Below the pieces are notes generated by a model that ran no database searches, was not told the origin of the DNA, and saw only the letters and a program-made list of their open reading frames with translations. Made by a program: the position numbers and the translations under genes. A DNA stretch of 64,000 bases from Ruminococcus hominis (lineage in GTDB: Bacteria > Bacillota > Clostridia > Lachnospirales > Lachnospiraceae), in assembly GCF_014287355.1 (NCBI RefSeq), contig NZ_JACOPE010000001.1:558001-622000 (forward strand), given 5' to 3'. This document shows positions 20,178 to 29,162 of this stretch, piece after piece (the stretch's first letter is position 1; each line of letters starts with the position of its first letter).

Positions 20178-22064
20178 GTGGATTACAGAAAAGCAGCATC
20201 AGAGGTTATTCGTTTGATTGGTGGAAAAGATAACATTGTATCAGCAGCACATTGTGCAACAAGATTACGCATGGTAATTGCCGACAACAGCAAAGTTTCA
20301 AAAGAAGCACTGGAAGAAGTAGAGGGAGTGAAGGGTGTTTTTGAAGCGTCCGGGCAGTTGCAGATCATTTTCGGGACAGGAGTAGTAAATAAGGTTTATG
20401 ATGAATTTATTGCAATCGCCGGAATTTCAGCAGCAACAAAAGAAGATGTTAAGAAAGACGCGGCAAGCAAAGGAAATCCTTTCCAGCGTTTTATCAAGAC
20501 ACTCGGAGATATTTTTGTTCCAATCATTCCAGCAATCGTAGCATCAGGTTTTTTGATGGGAATTATGGAATCATTAAATTTCTTGATTAATAATGGATAT
20601 ATTTCTATGTCAAATGAAAGCAGTCTTTTTGTTTTGGCAAATATGTTCTCAAATACAGCTTATGTATTTCTGCCTGTATTGATCGGATTTTCGGCAGCAA
20701 AAGTATTTGGCGGGAATTCATTTTTAGGTGCTGTTATCGGTATGATCATGGTTCATCCGAATTTGCAGAATGCATGGACAATGACAGGCGGAGTAGAACA
20801 GTATCTGGATGTATTTGGTCTTTGGAAAGTTCCGCTTGTTGGTTATCAGGGACATGTTATTTCAGTAATCATTGCAGTTTTTGTTATGGCAACAATTGAA
20901 AAATGGCTGCATAAACGAGTACCGGCAATGTTTGATCTGTTTGTTACACCGCTTGTATCTGTTTTTGTGACAGGATTTTTGACAATGACAGTGATCGGAC
21001 CTGTTTTCAACTTTGTGGAATCAAGCATTATCAACGGAATTCAGGCATTGATTACAATTCCTTTTGGAATCGGTTCATTTGTAATGGGAACATTATATGC
21101 ACCGACAGTTGTAACAGGTATTCATCATATGTATACAATTATTGACCTGGGACAAATCAAAGAATTTGGCTGTACATACTGGCTTCCACTTGCATCAGCA
21201 GCAAACATAGCACAGGGTGCCGCAGCGTTGGCAGTTGCATTAAAAACAAAAGACCAGAAATTGAAAGCAATGGCATTGCCATCTTCTTTATCAGCATTTA
21301 TGGGAATCACAGAACCAGCTATCTTCGGTGTAAATATGAGATTTTTCAAACCATTTATCTGCGCTTGTATCGGTGGTGGATGTGGAGCGATGTTTGCATC
21401 AATTACATCTCTTGGAGCAACAGGAACTGGCGTAACAGGTATTTTTGGAATCCTTCTTTGTCTGAATACACCTGTTAAATATATTTTAATGTTCTTAATT
21501 GCAGCAGGTGTCGCATTTGTTCTTACATGGATCTTCGGATACGAGAATAAAAAAGAGGACGATAAAAAAGTAGAAAAGGATACTTTGAAAGAAACAGTGG
21601 TAAATAGCGCAAATGATGATAAACAAGTACTTTCTCCGGTAGAAGGAAAAGTTGTTGGATTATCTGAAACAGGAGATGAAACATTTGCTTCTGAAGTATT
21701 AGGAAAAGGAATTGCAATTGAGCCGGTAAAAGGTGAAGTATATGCACCATTCAATGCGACAGTCAGCACACTTATGGGGCATGCAGTTGGTCTTGAAGGA
21801 AAAAATGGAGTGGAATTATTGATTCATATTGGGGTTGATACAGTCCAGTTGAATGGAAAATATTATACATCGCATTGCAGTGAAGGTCAGGAAGTAAAAG
21901 CGGGTGATTTGCTTATGGAGTTTGATATGAAAGCAATCAAAGAAGCGGGATTTAAAACAATCACACCGGTTATTGTTACAAATACAGATGATTTTGCAGA
22001 TATAAAGGTGGAACATGAAGGGGAGATTCTCGTGGGAGAGACGCTTCTTGATATAACAAAATAA
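20178..22064 (+). CDS. scrA: Sucrose-type PTS permease, EIIBCA fused
   Basis: Imports and phosphorylates a sugar, most likely sucrose, to sucrose 6-phosphate. The 628 residues are ordered EIIB (about 1-85, active Cys26 in HCATRLR), a membrane EIIC (about 105-455, with roughly ten hydrophobic segments and the conserved TEPAIFG motif), a charged linker, and a C-terminal glucose-type EIIA (about 480-628, with the active-site motif LLIHIGVDTV). Having its own EIIA it needs only EI and HPr. The start is GTG, with AGGAGG 7-8 bases upstream. It is followed after 14 bases by the hydrolase gene. Confidence 0.93.
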   Translation: MDYRKAASEVIRLIGGKDNIVSAAHCATRLRMVIADNSKVSKEALEEVEGVKGVFEASGQLQIIFGTGVVNKVYDEFIAIAGISAATKEDVKKDAASKGNPFQRFIKTLGDIFVPIIPAIVASGFLMGIMESLNFLINNGYISMSNESSLFVLANMFSNTAYVFLPVLIGFSAAKVFGGNSFLGAVIGMIMVHPNLQNAWTMTGGVEQYLDVFGLWKVPLVGYQGHVISVIIAVFVMATIEKWLHKRVPAMFDLFVTPLVSVFVTGFLTMTVIGPVFNFVESSIINGIQALITIPFGIGSFVMGTLYAPTVVTGIHHMYTIIDLGQIKEFGCTYWLPLASAANIAQGAAALAVALKTKDQKLKAMALPSSLSAFMGITEPAIFGVNMRFFKPFICACIGGGCGAMFASITSLGATGTGVTGIFGILLCLNTPVKYILMFLIAAGVAFVLTWIFGYENKKEDDKKVEKDTLKETVVNSANDDKQVLSPVEGKVVGLSETGDETFASEVLGKGIAIEPVKGEVYAPFNATVSTLMGHAVGLEGKNGVELLIHIGVDTVQLNGKYYTSHCSEGQEVKAGDLLMEFDMKAIKEAGFKTITPVIVTNTDDFADIKVEHEGEILVGETLLDITK

Positions 22065-22078
22065 AAGAGGATTAAAAC

Positions 22079-23500
22079 GTGAAAAAAGATTTATTATATC
22101 AGAAAATCAAAGTAGCCGAAGAACTTGCACTTTCCAAAATGAATAACGATAAATTCAGACAAGGGTATCATTTGATGCCTTTGTCTGGATGGATGAATGA
22201 TCCGAATGGTCTATGTTTTTATAAAGGAAATTATCATGTGTTTTTTCAACATAGTCCATTAGATGCTAATCGAGGCGATATTTTCTGGGGGCATTATACA
22301 AGTAAAGATTTATTGAACTGGAAAAAGCATCCGACATTTTTATATCCGGTAGATTCATGGGATATAAATGGAGTATATTCAGGATCTGCACTTGCGGAAG
22401 ATGATGCACTGTATTTATATTACACAGGAAATGTAAAGCATCCGGGAGATTATGATTATATTTATGAAGGGCGTGGTCATAATGTAGGGCTTGCGATTAC
22501 AAAAGATGGAATTTTGCCGGATAGTAATCAGTGCATTTTAGAAAATAAAGATTATCCGGATGATTTGAGCTGCCATGTCAGAGATCCAAAGGTCTGGAAA
22601 ATGGATGGAAAATACTACATGGTACTTGGTGCAAGAACGCGGCAGGACAAAGGTGAGTTATTGATTTTTGAATCAACGGATAAATATAATTGGAAGCATA
22701 TCAATGTAATTAAAACAGAAAACGATATGGGATATATGTGGGAGTGCCCGGACATTTTTTGCGTAGATGGACAATGGATCGTGATGACATCTCCACAAGG
22801 GATGCAGCCTCATGATGATATTGGTCAAAATGTGTATTCTTGTGGATATTTTCCTTTAAAAGGTGATTTTAGAGGAGAATATGAATTGGGAGAATATTAT
22901 GAAGCGGATATGGGATTTGATTATTATGCACCGCAGACTTTCGAAGCACCGGACGGACGGCGCATTGTGATTGGCTGGATGGGAATGCCGGATGCAGATT
23001 ATATCAATCCTACAACTGAAAATATGTGGCAGCATTGCATGAGTCTTCCAAGAGAATTACATTGGGAAAACAATAGGCTGATGGCAAGACCTGTTGAGGA
23101 ATTGAAAGCACTTAGGAAAAATGAATTTAATTTTGTATGTGAAAAGCAAGTTGGGTTAAAGTCAGAAAAATACAGTGAGTTTATTTTTGAAAATCAAGGT
23201 GCTGCGTTGGAAATTCAAATCGGTAAAGGTGTTTGTATTAGTTGGAGAGATGGCGTGGTTAAACTGGTAATGGACGAAAAAACAGGTGCCGGACGTACAG
23301 AACGCTTTATAAATCTTCCATCGCTGAATAAAATACAGATTTTTATTGATGCATCTTCGATAGAAGTGTTTTATAATGAAGGTGAGTATGTTATGAGCAC
23401 ACGTTTTTATCCTGAGCAGCCGGAAGAGATACAAGTATATGGCTGTGGTAATGGTGTGCTGTATGAACTTGAACCAATGAAAATTCAGTGGAAGGAATGA
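22079..23500 (+). CDS. scrB: Sucrose-6-phosphate hydrolase (GH32)
   Basis: Splits sucrose 6-phosphate into glucose 6-phosphate and fructose; cytosolic. The 473 residues carry the GH32 nucleophile motif WMNDPNG, the RDP motif (CHVRDPKVW) and the acid/base EC motif (MWECPDIF), plus the C-terminal beta-sandwich. No signal peptide is present, consistent with an intracellular phosphosugar hydrolase rather than a secreted invertase. Translation starts at GTG after an AAAGAGG site. It is the second gene of the scrABK unit. Confidence 0.94.
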   Translation: MKKDLLYQKIKVAEELALSKMNNDKFRQGYHLMPLSGWMNDPNGLCFYKGNYHVFFQHSPLDANRGDIFWGHYTSKDLLNWKKHPTFLYPVDSWDINGVYSGSALAEDDALYLYYTGNVKHPGDYDYIYEGRGHNVGLAITKDGILPDSNQCILENKDYPDDLSCHVRDPKVWKMDGKYYMVLGARTRQDKGELLIFESTDKYNWKHINVIKTENDMGYMWECPDIFCVDGQWIVMTSPQGMQPHDDIGQNVYSCGYFPLKGDFRGEYELGEYYEADMGFDYYAPQTFEAPDGRRIVIGWMGMPDADYINPTTENMWQHCMSLPRELHWENNRLMARPVEELKALRKNEFNFVCEKQVGLKSEKYSEFIFENQGAALEIQIGKGVCISWRDGVVKLVMDEKTGAGRTERFINLPSLNKIQIFIDASSIEVFYNEGEYVMSTRFYPEQPEEIQVYGCGNGVLYELEPMKIQWKE

Positions 23501-23506
23501 TTGAAT

Positions 23507-24463
23507 ATGAAAAAGTATGATGTAACAGCACTTGGAGAATTGTTGATTGATTTTACGGAAAACGGAGTAAGTGGTCAGGGCAACCCTCTTTTTGAAGCTA
23601 ATCCGGGTGGGGCACCATGCAATGTTCTGGCTATGTTGACAAAGCTTGGACATAAAACAGCATTTATTGGGAAAGTCGGAGATGACTTCTTTGGAAAGCA
23701 GTTAAAAGAAGCAATTGAGGAAGTAGGAATTGATTCAACAGGATTGTGTATGGACAAAGAAATTCATACAACACTTGCGATGGTACATACTTATCCGGAC
23801 GGTGACAGGGATTTTTCTTTCTACCGTAATCCAGGCGCTGATATGATGCTGAAAGAGTCTGAAGTAAAAGAAGAACTGATCAAAGAGTCTAAATTGTTTC
23901 ATTTTGGAACCTTGTCAATGACACATGAGGATGTGCGAAAGGCAACAAAAAAAGCCATTCAGATAGCAGAAGAAGCAGGAGATATCATTTCTTTTGATCC
24001 AAACCTGCGTGAGCCTTTGTGGAATTCGTTGGATGAGGCGAAAGAACAGATTTTGTATGGACTTTCTCATTGTCATATTTTAAAGATTTCTGATAATGAA
24101 ATTCAATGGCTGACAGGTCAGGAAGATTATACAGATGGAGTGAAGTGGATTTTAGAAAGATACCAGATTCCATTGATTCTTGTATCGATGGGAAAAGAAG
24201 GAAGCCGTGCTTATTATGGCGGGAAAATGGTTGAAGTAAAACCATTTATCCAGAAAAATACAATTGAAACAACGGGGGCAGGAGATACGTTCTGTGGCTG
24301 TGTATTGCATTATATTTGTGAGCATGGACTGGAAAACCTGACAGAAGAAAATTTATTTGAAATGTTGCAGTTTGCAAACGCGGCAGCTTCAATCATTACA
24401 ACAAGAAAAGGTGCACTTCGTGTAATGCCGGAAGAAAAAGAAATTGCCGGATTATTAGGATAA
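23507..24463 (+). CDS. scrK: Fructokinase (PfkB family)
   Basis: Phosphorylates the fructose released by ScrB to fructose 6-phosphate. The start ATG 23507 (318 residues) is preferred over an in-frame TTG two codons earlier because of its spacing from GGAAGGA. PfkB signatures are present: GELLIDF near the N-terminus, the NPGGAPCNVLAMLTKLG substrate region, and the C-terminal ETTGAGDTFCGC motif with the catalytic Asp. It closes the classical sucrose set; further genes follow after 58 bases. Confidence 0.93.
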   Translation: MKKYDVTALGELLIDFTENGVSGQGNPLFEANPGGAPCNVLAMLTKLGHKTAFIGKVGDDFFGKQLKEAIEEVGIDSTGLCMDKEIHTTLAMVHTYPDGDRDFSFYRNPGADMMLKESEVKEELIKESKLFHFGTLSMTHEDVRKATKKAIQIAEEAGDIISFDPNLREPLWNSLDEAKEQILYGLSHCHILKISDNEIQWLTGQEDYTDGVKWILERYQIPLILVSMGKEGSRAYYGGKMVEVKPFIQKNTIETTGAGDTFCGCVLHYICEHGLENLTEENLFEMLQFANAAASIITTRKGALRVMPEEKEIAGLLG

Positions 24464-24521
24464 TGGTTTTGACATTTCTAAAGAGACGTATTATTTTTCG
24501 TGTCTTAAAGGAGTTAGATAA

Positions 24522-25469
24522 ATGACAAAATTTACAGAAATGATTCGGGATTTATTTGAAGAGACAGAGCAGAAACAATTGGCAACGTTTGACGAATCCA
24601 TAACCAACCCGGATAATGTAGTGATATACGAACAAATACAATATGGTGCAGAAAAGCAATGGAATACATTAGATATATACAGACCAAAGGACAGTGTAGG
24701 TGAATGCCTTCCAATATTGGTGAATGTCCATGGAGGAGCCTGGATGCAGAGTTCAAAAGAGCGATACAAATATTATTGCTGGAAACTTGTGCAGAAAGGC
24801 TTTGCTGTGGTTAATATCAATTATAGACTTGTTCCGCATGCGTATTTTCCGGCACCTGTTGAAGATTTAAATACTGTAATGACCTGGATTTTGGAGCATG
24901 CAAAAGAATATAATATGGATCCGTCTCATATTTATGGAACAGGTGATTCAGCTGGCGCCCAGATATTAGGGCAATATGCCGCAATCAGTTCTAATGAGAA
25001 GTATGCCGGGCAATTTACATTTCAGATACCGAAAAAAAATGTGTTTGAGGCAATTGTATTAAATTGCGGAGTATACCAGGTAAATTACGAATGCAGACGA
25101 TCTGACCTTGTTCGAATGATTGCATTTGAATATTTGAATTTAGAAAATAAAAATCCAGAGCAGATAACAGAAGAGGAATACCACTCGTTGTATGAACAGA
25201 AAATAGATTTGTTTGAATTTGGCAAATATGTTACATCACAGTTTCCGGATACTTTGCTTGTGACATCTGAGACAGACTTTGTGAAAATGCATAGTCTTGA
25301 ATTGATGCGCTATTTAATGGAACAAAATGTTAATGCCAGATTGTATATGTGTGTTTCAAAAGAACATGAATTAAATCACGTGTTCAACATCAATTTGAAG
25401 CTTCAAGAAGCAGAGCGGTGCAACAATGAGGAAATGGAGTTTTTGATATGTCATACAAAGCAAAATTAA
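24522..25469 (+). CDS. Alpha/beta hydrolase, HSL/esterase-like
   Basis: A 315-residue carboxylesterase-type hydrolase. The oxyanion motif VNVHGGAWMQ and the nucleophile elbow GTGDSAGAQ mark the hormone-sensitive-lipase type; a late Glu/Asp and the His of KEHELNHVFN can complete the triad. No signal peptide, so it acts on an intracellular small ester. It lies downstream of scrK with no clear terminator and overlaps the next gene by 22 bases, so it is cotranslated with the phosphopantetheinyl transferase. The substrate is unknown; acylated sugars or acyl-thioesters are possible from context. Confidence 0.82.
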   Translation: MTKFTEMIRDLFEETEQKQLATFDESITNPDNVVIYEQIQYGAEKQWNTLDIYRPKDSVGECLPILVNVHGGAWMQSSKERYKYYCWKLVQKGFAVVNINYRLVPHAYFPAPVEDLNTVMTWILEHAKEYNMDPSHIYGTGDSAGAQILGQYAAISSNEKYAGQFTFQIPKKNVFEAIVLNCGVYQVNYECRRSDLVRMIAFEYLNLENKNPEQITEEEYHSLYEQKIDLFEFGKYVTSQFPDTLLVTSETDFVKMHSLELMRYLMEQNVNARLYMCVSKEHELNHVFNINLKLQEAERCNNEEMEFLICHTKQN

Positions 25470-26044
25470 TCATAGCGGATGCAGAACATATACTTCAATA
25501 CGAGAAAAAGATACTCTCTCAGATAGCACCTCAATATGTGAAAAAATACCGGGAGCATAAGATTGAGGAAGATAAAAAACAAGAATTAATGGCAGGATAT
25601 CTGTTGAAAATGTACTTAAATATTGAGCATGAGGAACAGCTTATCATAAATGAAAATGGAAAACCATTTCTTAAAGCCGGGGAGCCTTTTTTCAATCTGT
25701 CACACAGTGGTAACTATGTGGTACTTGCAATTGCGGATTGCGAGATAGGTGTAGATATAGAACATATTATGCAGTGCCATGAAGCAACCGTAAAGAAAGT
25801 ATACTCACCTCGAATGCAGGAAGAATTAACTGATTTATCGGGAGAAGAAAAAAATGAGAAATTCTCACAGCTATGGACGGAATTTGAAGCAAGATTAAAG
25901 TTAAAAGGAATCGGATTTGAAGAAGGCTGGAAAGAGCTTCGAGATATGAATTGTTATATAGATACCAGAAGAGTGGAGAATTATTTTATTAGTGTCGCAA
26001 CGGAAGAAGAAATATTTCTTGAGGTAATATTTAAATCGATATAG
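25448..26044 (+). CDS. 4'-phosphopantetheinyl transferase, Sfp-like
   Basis: Transfers the phosphopantetheine arm of coenzyme A to a carrier-protein serine. The 198 residues contain LSHSGNYVVLAIA and the metal-binding GVDIEH motif, then WTEFEARLKLKGIGF, which corresponds to the family motif W-x-x-K-E-A-x-x-K but with Phe replacing the first Lys. The type is Sfp/AcpT-like rather than the short AcpS. It overlaps the hydrolase gene and ends the transcript before a strong terminator. The nearest carrier protein is the divergently oriented ACP at 28826-29065, about 2.8 kb away, a plausible but unproven client. Confidence 0.82.
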   Translation: MSYKAKLIIADAEHILQYEKKILSQIAPQYVKKYREHKIEEDKKQELMAGYLLKMYLNIEHEEQLIINENGKPFLKAGEPFFNLSHSGNYVVLAIADCEIGVDIEHIMQCHEATVKKVYSPRMQEELTDLSGEEKNEKFSQLWTEFEARLKLKGIGFEEGWKELRDMNCYIDTRRVENYFISVATEEEIFLEVIFKSI

Positions 26045-26049
26045 ACTAT

Positions 26050-26088
26050 TAAAGGGGAAATCAGTAAATGCAAATTTCCCCTTTTTTC
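26050..26088 (+). terminator. Terminator between the sucrose and ThuA/ACP transcripts
   Basis: A 10-base-pair stem AAGGGGAAAT (26052-26061) with ATTTCCCCTT (26074-26083), then a T-run. A-rich sequence on the other side gives partial function for the opposing strand. Confidence 0.85.
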
Positions 26089-26151
26089 TTCTTATATTTT
26101 TATAGTGTTAATTGACAATATCCGCTGTTGAAAATCCTCTTTAAGACTATT

Positions 26152-26982
26152 CTAATAATATGGGAACAATTTCAACCGATTCTCACCGGAACGATCCGGT
26201 TTCTTTAAAGTGACTTCACCGGTAGCGGCCCATTCAACACCGCGTACAAGCATTGTAATGAAGTTAAATCGATCCAGAGCCTCCCAATGACCGATTGATG
26301 TGACGAATACACGCCCTTTTCCGTATGTATTTGTCCAGATAACAGGAGTATATTCATTGACTCCAGGCATATTCTCAAGCTTGCCGCCCGGAATTTCAAC
26401 AGGATGATGAGCAGGTGGAAAACCTGGAATACGATAATTTTCTACGTCATCATAAACAGATGCCAGAACGTGCACATCAGCTTCAGGATGAATGATAAGC
26501 TGTGTAAACAGATCATCGAATACATTCATCCATTTATTATCAATTCCTTTGGTGATTGGATGATTTTCATCCATCGTTTCTACATAAAAGTCATCTTTCG
26601 GGCAGCGTCTGCAGCCTTTGTCCATAGAACAGTATCCTCCAAGGAGTTTTCGCCATTCATCAGGCCAGTCAGAATCTACCCAGATTGAGGAATGATAGAA
26701 CACGATACCTTTTCCTTTGGCAACAAAATCATAGATGGTAGACTCTGTCTGTTCACCGAAGCGGCGGGCGTGGTCGGTCGGCCATGTTTTACCATCATAA
26801 TCAACAAACAGAACATCATATGGCTCTAAAAAAGCCGGAGTGATATTGCGGAATTCTTCTACGATAGCAACGTGGAATCGTCCGGTGGCTTCCATAAGAT
26901 CGCGTAGGCGCTGTGTGATTTTACGTCCTTGATGCTCGGCTGTAAGCAGGCCGGTTACTAATAATACGTTTAATTTATCCAT
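26152..26982 (-). CDS. ThuA-like domain protein
   Basis: 276 residues with the ThuA fold, a relative of class I glutamine amidotransferases known from trehalose-utilisation loci; enzymatic activity of the family is poorly defined. Recognisable segments are NVLLVTGLLTAEHQGRKITQ at the start, DVLFVDYDGKTW, the GKGIVFYHSS strand-loop that replaces a nucleophile elbow, ENHPITKG, and the Y-GKGRVFVTSIGHWEA segment near the end. An unusual CRRCP motif lies mid-protein. No signal peptide. AAGGAGA precedes the ATG. It is the last gene of the minus-strand ACP/thiolase group but is separated from it by 92 bases with a hairpin, so it may be partly independent. Confidence 0.8.
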   Translation of the reverse strand: MDKLNVLLVTGLLTAEHQGRKITQRLRDLMEATGRFHVAIVEEFRNITPAFLEPYDVLFVDYDGKTWPTDHARRFGEQTESTIYDFVAKGKGIVFYHSSIWVDSDWPDEWRKLLGGYCSMDKGCRRCPKDDFYVETMDENHPITKGIDNKWMNVFDDLFTQLIIHPEADVHVLASVYDDVENYRIPGFPPAHHPVEIPGGKLENMPGVNEYTPVIWTNTYGKGRVFVTSIGHWEALDRFNFITMLVRGVEWAATGEVTLKKPDRSGENRLKLFPYY

Positions 26983-27011
26983 AAGTACATCTCCTTATAA
27001 CTGGTAAAATG

Positions 27012-27059
27012 ATTGCTACCACCCTATATTGTTTCATATCATATAGGGTGACAGCAATT
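27012..27059 (-). other. Imperfect hairpin between the OB-fold gene and thuA
   Basis: Perfect inner arms ACCCTATAT (27021-27029) and ATATAGGGT (27041-27049) are extended by ATTGCT with AGCAAT further out. On the minus strand the hairpin is followed by ATTTTACC, a weak terminator or processing site that could lower thuA expression. Confidence 0.5.
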
Positions 27060-27074
27060 GTTTTAGATTATTTA

Positions 27075-27512
27075 TTACTCATCAAGTTCAAAGAAAAGTG
27101 TTGTATATCTTCCCATATCGTGAAAAACAGGACGGACTCTTACAGGGAGTTTATCCGTGATTTCTCGAGCTTTCTTTTTGTTGATGCCAAGAATAACGGC
27201 ATTGATGGAAGGACCTTCGTCTAATTTTACTTCACCACAAACATACTTTAATCCTTGATCTTCAAGCTCAAGTCTTGCATTTAAAGCACCTGTGAATACA
27301 AAAGTAATTAATTCGCCTTTCCCGGACAATTCAGTCCATTCTGTCTCGTGATAACCACAAGAATTACATGCATGATGAGGTGGAAATTCAATCGCACCAC
27401 ATTCTTTGCATTTCTTTGCGTATATTTTTCCGTCTTTTAAACCATTCCAGAACTTTTCTACAACATGTTCCGGATTCCAGAATTCTTCTGTGCTGATTCT
27501 ATTCAAATCCAT
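27075..27512 (-). CDS. OB-fold/zinc-ribbon (DUF35) thiolase partner
   Basis: 145 residues with an N-terminal helix, a rubredoxin-like zinc ribbon (C-x2-C in CKECGAIEFPPHHACNSCGY, four cysteines) and an OB-fold (ELSGKGELITFVFTG onward). DUF35 proteins bind next to thiolase-fold enzymes, for example HMG-CoA synthase/thiolase complexes of archaea, Ltp-type aldolases of sterol degradation and PhlB with PhlA/PhlC, where they shape the acyl-CoA pantetheine channel. The gene lies 12 bases after the thiolase gene and has a perfect AAAGGAGG site, so the two proteins very likely form a complex. Confidence 0.87.
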   Translation of the reverse strand: MDLNRISTEEFWNPEHVVEKFWNGLKDGKIYAKKCKECGAIEFPPHHACNSCGYHETEWTELSGKGELITFVFTGALNARLELEDQGLKYVCGEVKLDEGPSINAVILGINKKKAREITDKLPVRVRPVFHDMGRYTTLFFELDE

Positions 27513-27524
27513 GATAATCCTCCT

Positions 27525-28814
27525 TTAGAAATTGGCTCTCAAAATCGTTGCACGGACATTCTGTGCACCGCCGAAACCTCTTAAGAATGTATGCTTAGGC
27601 ATTTTCTTGACCTGACGTTCTCCGGCTTCACCGCGCATCTGAGTTACAGCTTCGAATACATCGGCCATTCCGGATGCACCAAATGCATGACCATAAGAAG
27701 TGCGGCCTCCATTTGTATTCATCGGTTTGTCACCATCAAATGCAAGACGTCCGTCTAACGCATATTTCCATCCTTCACCTTTTGGAAGATATCCAATCTC
27801 TTCTGCAGCAAGAAATGCAGATGATCCGATAAAATCATTTACGAATACTAAATCCATGTCATCAGCAGTAAGTCCGGTCATTTCAAATACCTGACGGGCA
27901 GCCTCAGCAGTAGCTTTTTTCTCAAGGTGCGGAACGATAGCATCCAGTACAGAAGCACCTGTTCCTAAAACTTCGATTGGTTTGTCCGAAAACTTGTGTG
28001 CGATTTCAGTAGGAACTACGATACAGCAGGCAGCTCCGTCGGCTACACAAGAATCACTGGATGTTCTTAAGTATTGAGTCATTTTTGGATTGTGAGGGGA
28101 TTTCATATACTCCCATACATCATCATATCCTGCATCTTTAGCAAGCTTATCATAAGGTGTTCTGCGGATGGCTCTAGGGCAAAGTTCAGCAGCACGGCGG
28201 AAATGATATGCCTGATGATTCAAAACATCATCAATCTGTTCAGCAGACAGATGGTTTTCTTTTGCATAGAAATTAATCCAGTCATCGTGATTCATACCAG
28301 GACCGCCACCGAGATATCTTCCGTATGCACGGTCAAAGATAGAATCCAAATCCGGGAAAAGAACTTCTGTGGTAAGTGCTGTACGCATGTGGTCAGGAGT
28401 ATTTCCGTCAGGCATGCCTGTTCCTTGATCGCAACAGCCTGTAAGGACAACATCATACGTACCACTGGCTACAGCAAACACAGCTTCTTCCAGCGCAATG
28501 TATCCGGTGCAGCAGCCTTCTGAGTGGGAGAGAGAACCTTTTCCTCTCATGCCGAACCAGTCAGCAACCTGAAGATTTGGGGTAATACAGTTATTTAGCA
28601 CATGTGGATTTGCAGAACCATGGAAGAAATACTGCACATCACGTGGCTCAACGTGAGCATCTTTCATTGCATCCAAAGCAGCGTATCCAAATAATTCTCC
28701 GTTGGTAAGTCCTTTATATTGAGGATTTGTAACTCCGTTAAAAAATGGTGTTGCACCAACTCCGACAATGGAAACACTTCTCATATTTTTACCTAGTTTT
28801 ACATTGTGTACCAT
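27525..28814 (-). CDS. Thiolase-superfamily enzyme (SCP2/Ltp-like)
   Basis: 429 residues of the thiolase fold. The region around the nucleophile reads SLSHSEGCCTGYIALEEAV, and the second-half motif NTNGGRTSYGHAFGASG keeps the catalytic His. The usual C-terminal Cys-containing C-x-G-G-G loop is replaced by RGFGGAQN, without Cys. Classical biosynthetic or degradative thiolases need that second Cys, so this protein more likely resembles the SCP2-thiolase/Ltp or PhlC group, which perform acyl transfer or retro-aldol chemistry with a DUF35 partner. The substrate is unknown. It lies between the ACP gene (11 bases upstream) and the OB-fold gene. Start: ATG 28814 with AGAGGTGG upstream. Confidence 0.85.
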   Translation of the reverse strand: MVHNVKLGKNMRSVSIVGVGATPFFNGVTNPQYKGLTNGELFGYAALDAMKDAHVEPRDVQYFFHGSANPHVLNNCITPNLQVADWFGMRGKGSLSHSEGCCTGYIALEEAVFAVASGTYDVVLTGCCDQGTGMPDGNTPDHMRTALTTEVLFPDLDSIFDRAYGRYLGGGPGMNHDDWINFYAKENHLSAEQIDDVLNHQAYHFRRAAELCPRAIRRTPYDKLAKDAGYDDVWEYMKSPHNPKMTQYLRTSSDSCVADGAACCIVVPTEIAHKFSDKPIEVLGTGASVLDAIVPHLEKKATAEAARQVFEMTGLTADDMDLVFVNDFIGSSAFLAAEEIGYLPKGEGWKYALDGRLAFDGDKPMNTNGGRTSYGHAFGASGMADVFEAVTQMRGEAGERQVKKMPKHTFLRGFGGAQNVRATILRANF

Positions 28815-28825
28815 AATGCCACCTC

Positions 28826-29065
28826 TTACATCTCTTCAATAACGAAGTCTGCCAGATCGCCGATTGTTTTATACTTTCCGAATCTTGCAACAGGAATCAT
28901 TACATCAAAATCATTTTCAATGGATGCACTCATAGCTACACGCTGTGTAGAAGCTACACCTAATTCCTCTGCGATATCTGTGTTTTCATTGATTTTGTCT
29001 GCATCTGCATGAAAAGCCATTGCAGCATATTCAATTAATTTTGAAATTACTTCTTCTCTTGTCAT
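28826..29065 (-). CDS. Acyl carrier protein-like, atypical attachment site
   Basis: 79 residues, acidic, four-helix carrier-protein pattern. The expected phosphopantetheine serine is Ser39 in LGVASTQRVAM; the familiar Asp-Ser-Leu signature is Ala-Ser-Thr. I start at ATG 29065 because GGAGGG lies 7 bases before it; an in-frame TTG upstream would overlap the ribosome site. It is the first gene of the ACP-thiolase-OB set, so it probably presents an acyl or ketoacyl group to the thiolase-fold enzyme. It is not the housekeeping fatty-acid ACP by context, since no fab genes are near. Confidence 0.82.
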   Translation of the reverse strand: MTREEVISKLIEYAAMAFHADADKINENTDIAEELGVASTQRVAMSASIENDFDVMIPVARFGKYKTIGDLADFVIEEM

Positions 29066-29162
29066 ATTTCGTCCCTCCAAAGATTTAATAGTTTATAGAT
29101 TTATTTTATAACTGAAAATAGGAGAGATACTAGAACACTATTTTGGAAAGTGTATAAAAATA

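Noticed and set aside
21125..21769. Long open frame of 214 codons on the minus strand inside scrA
   Set aside because: It lies fully opposite a clear PTS permease gene with conserved motifs, has no ribosome site or recognisable domain, and its composition is that of a reverse-complement shadow.
25448..29065. Polyketide or non-ribosomal peptide gene cluster
   Set aside because: Although a carrier protein, thiolase-fold enzyme and transferase are present, there are no ketosynthase, adenylation or condensation domains. The set is too small for that label.
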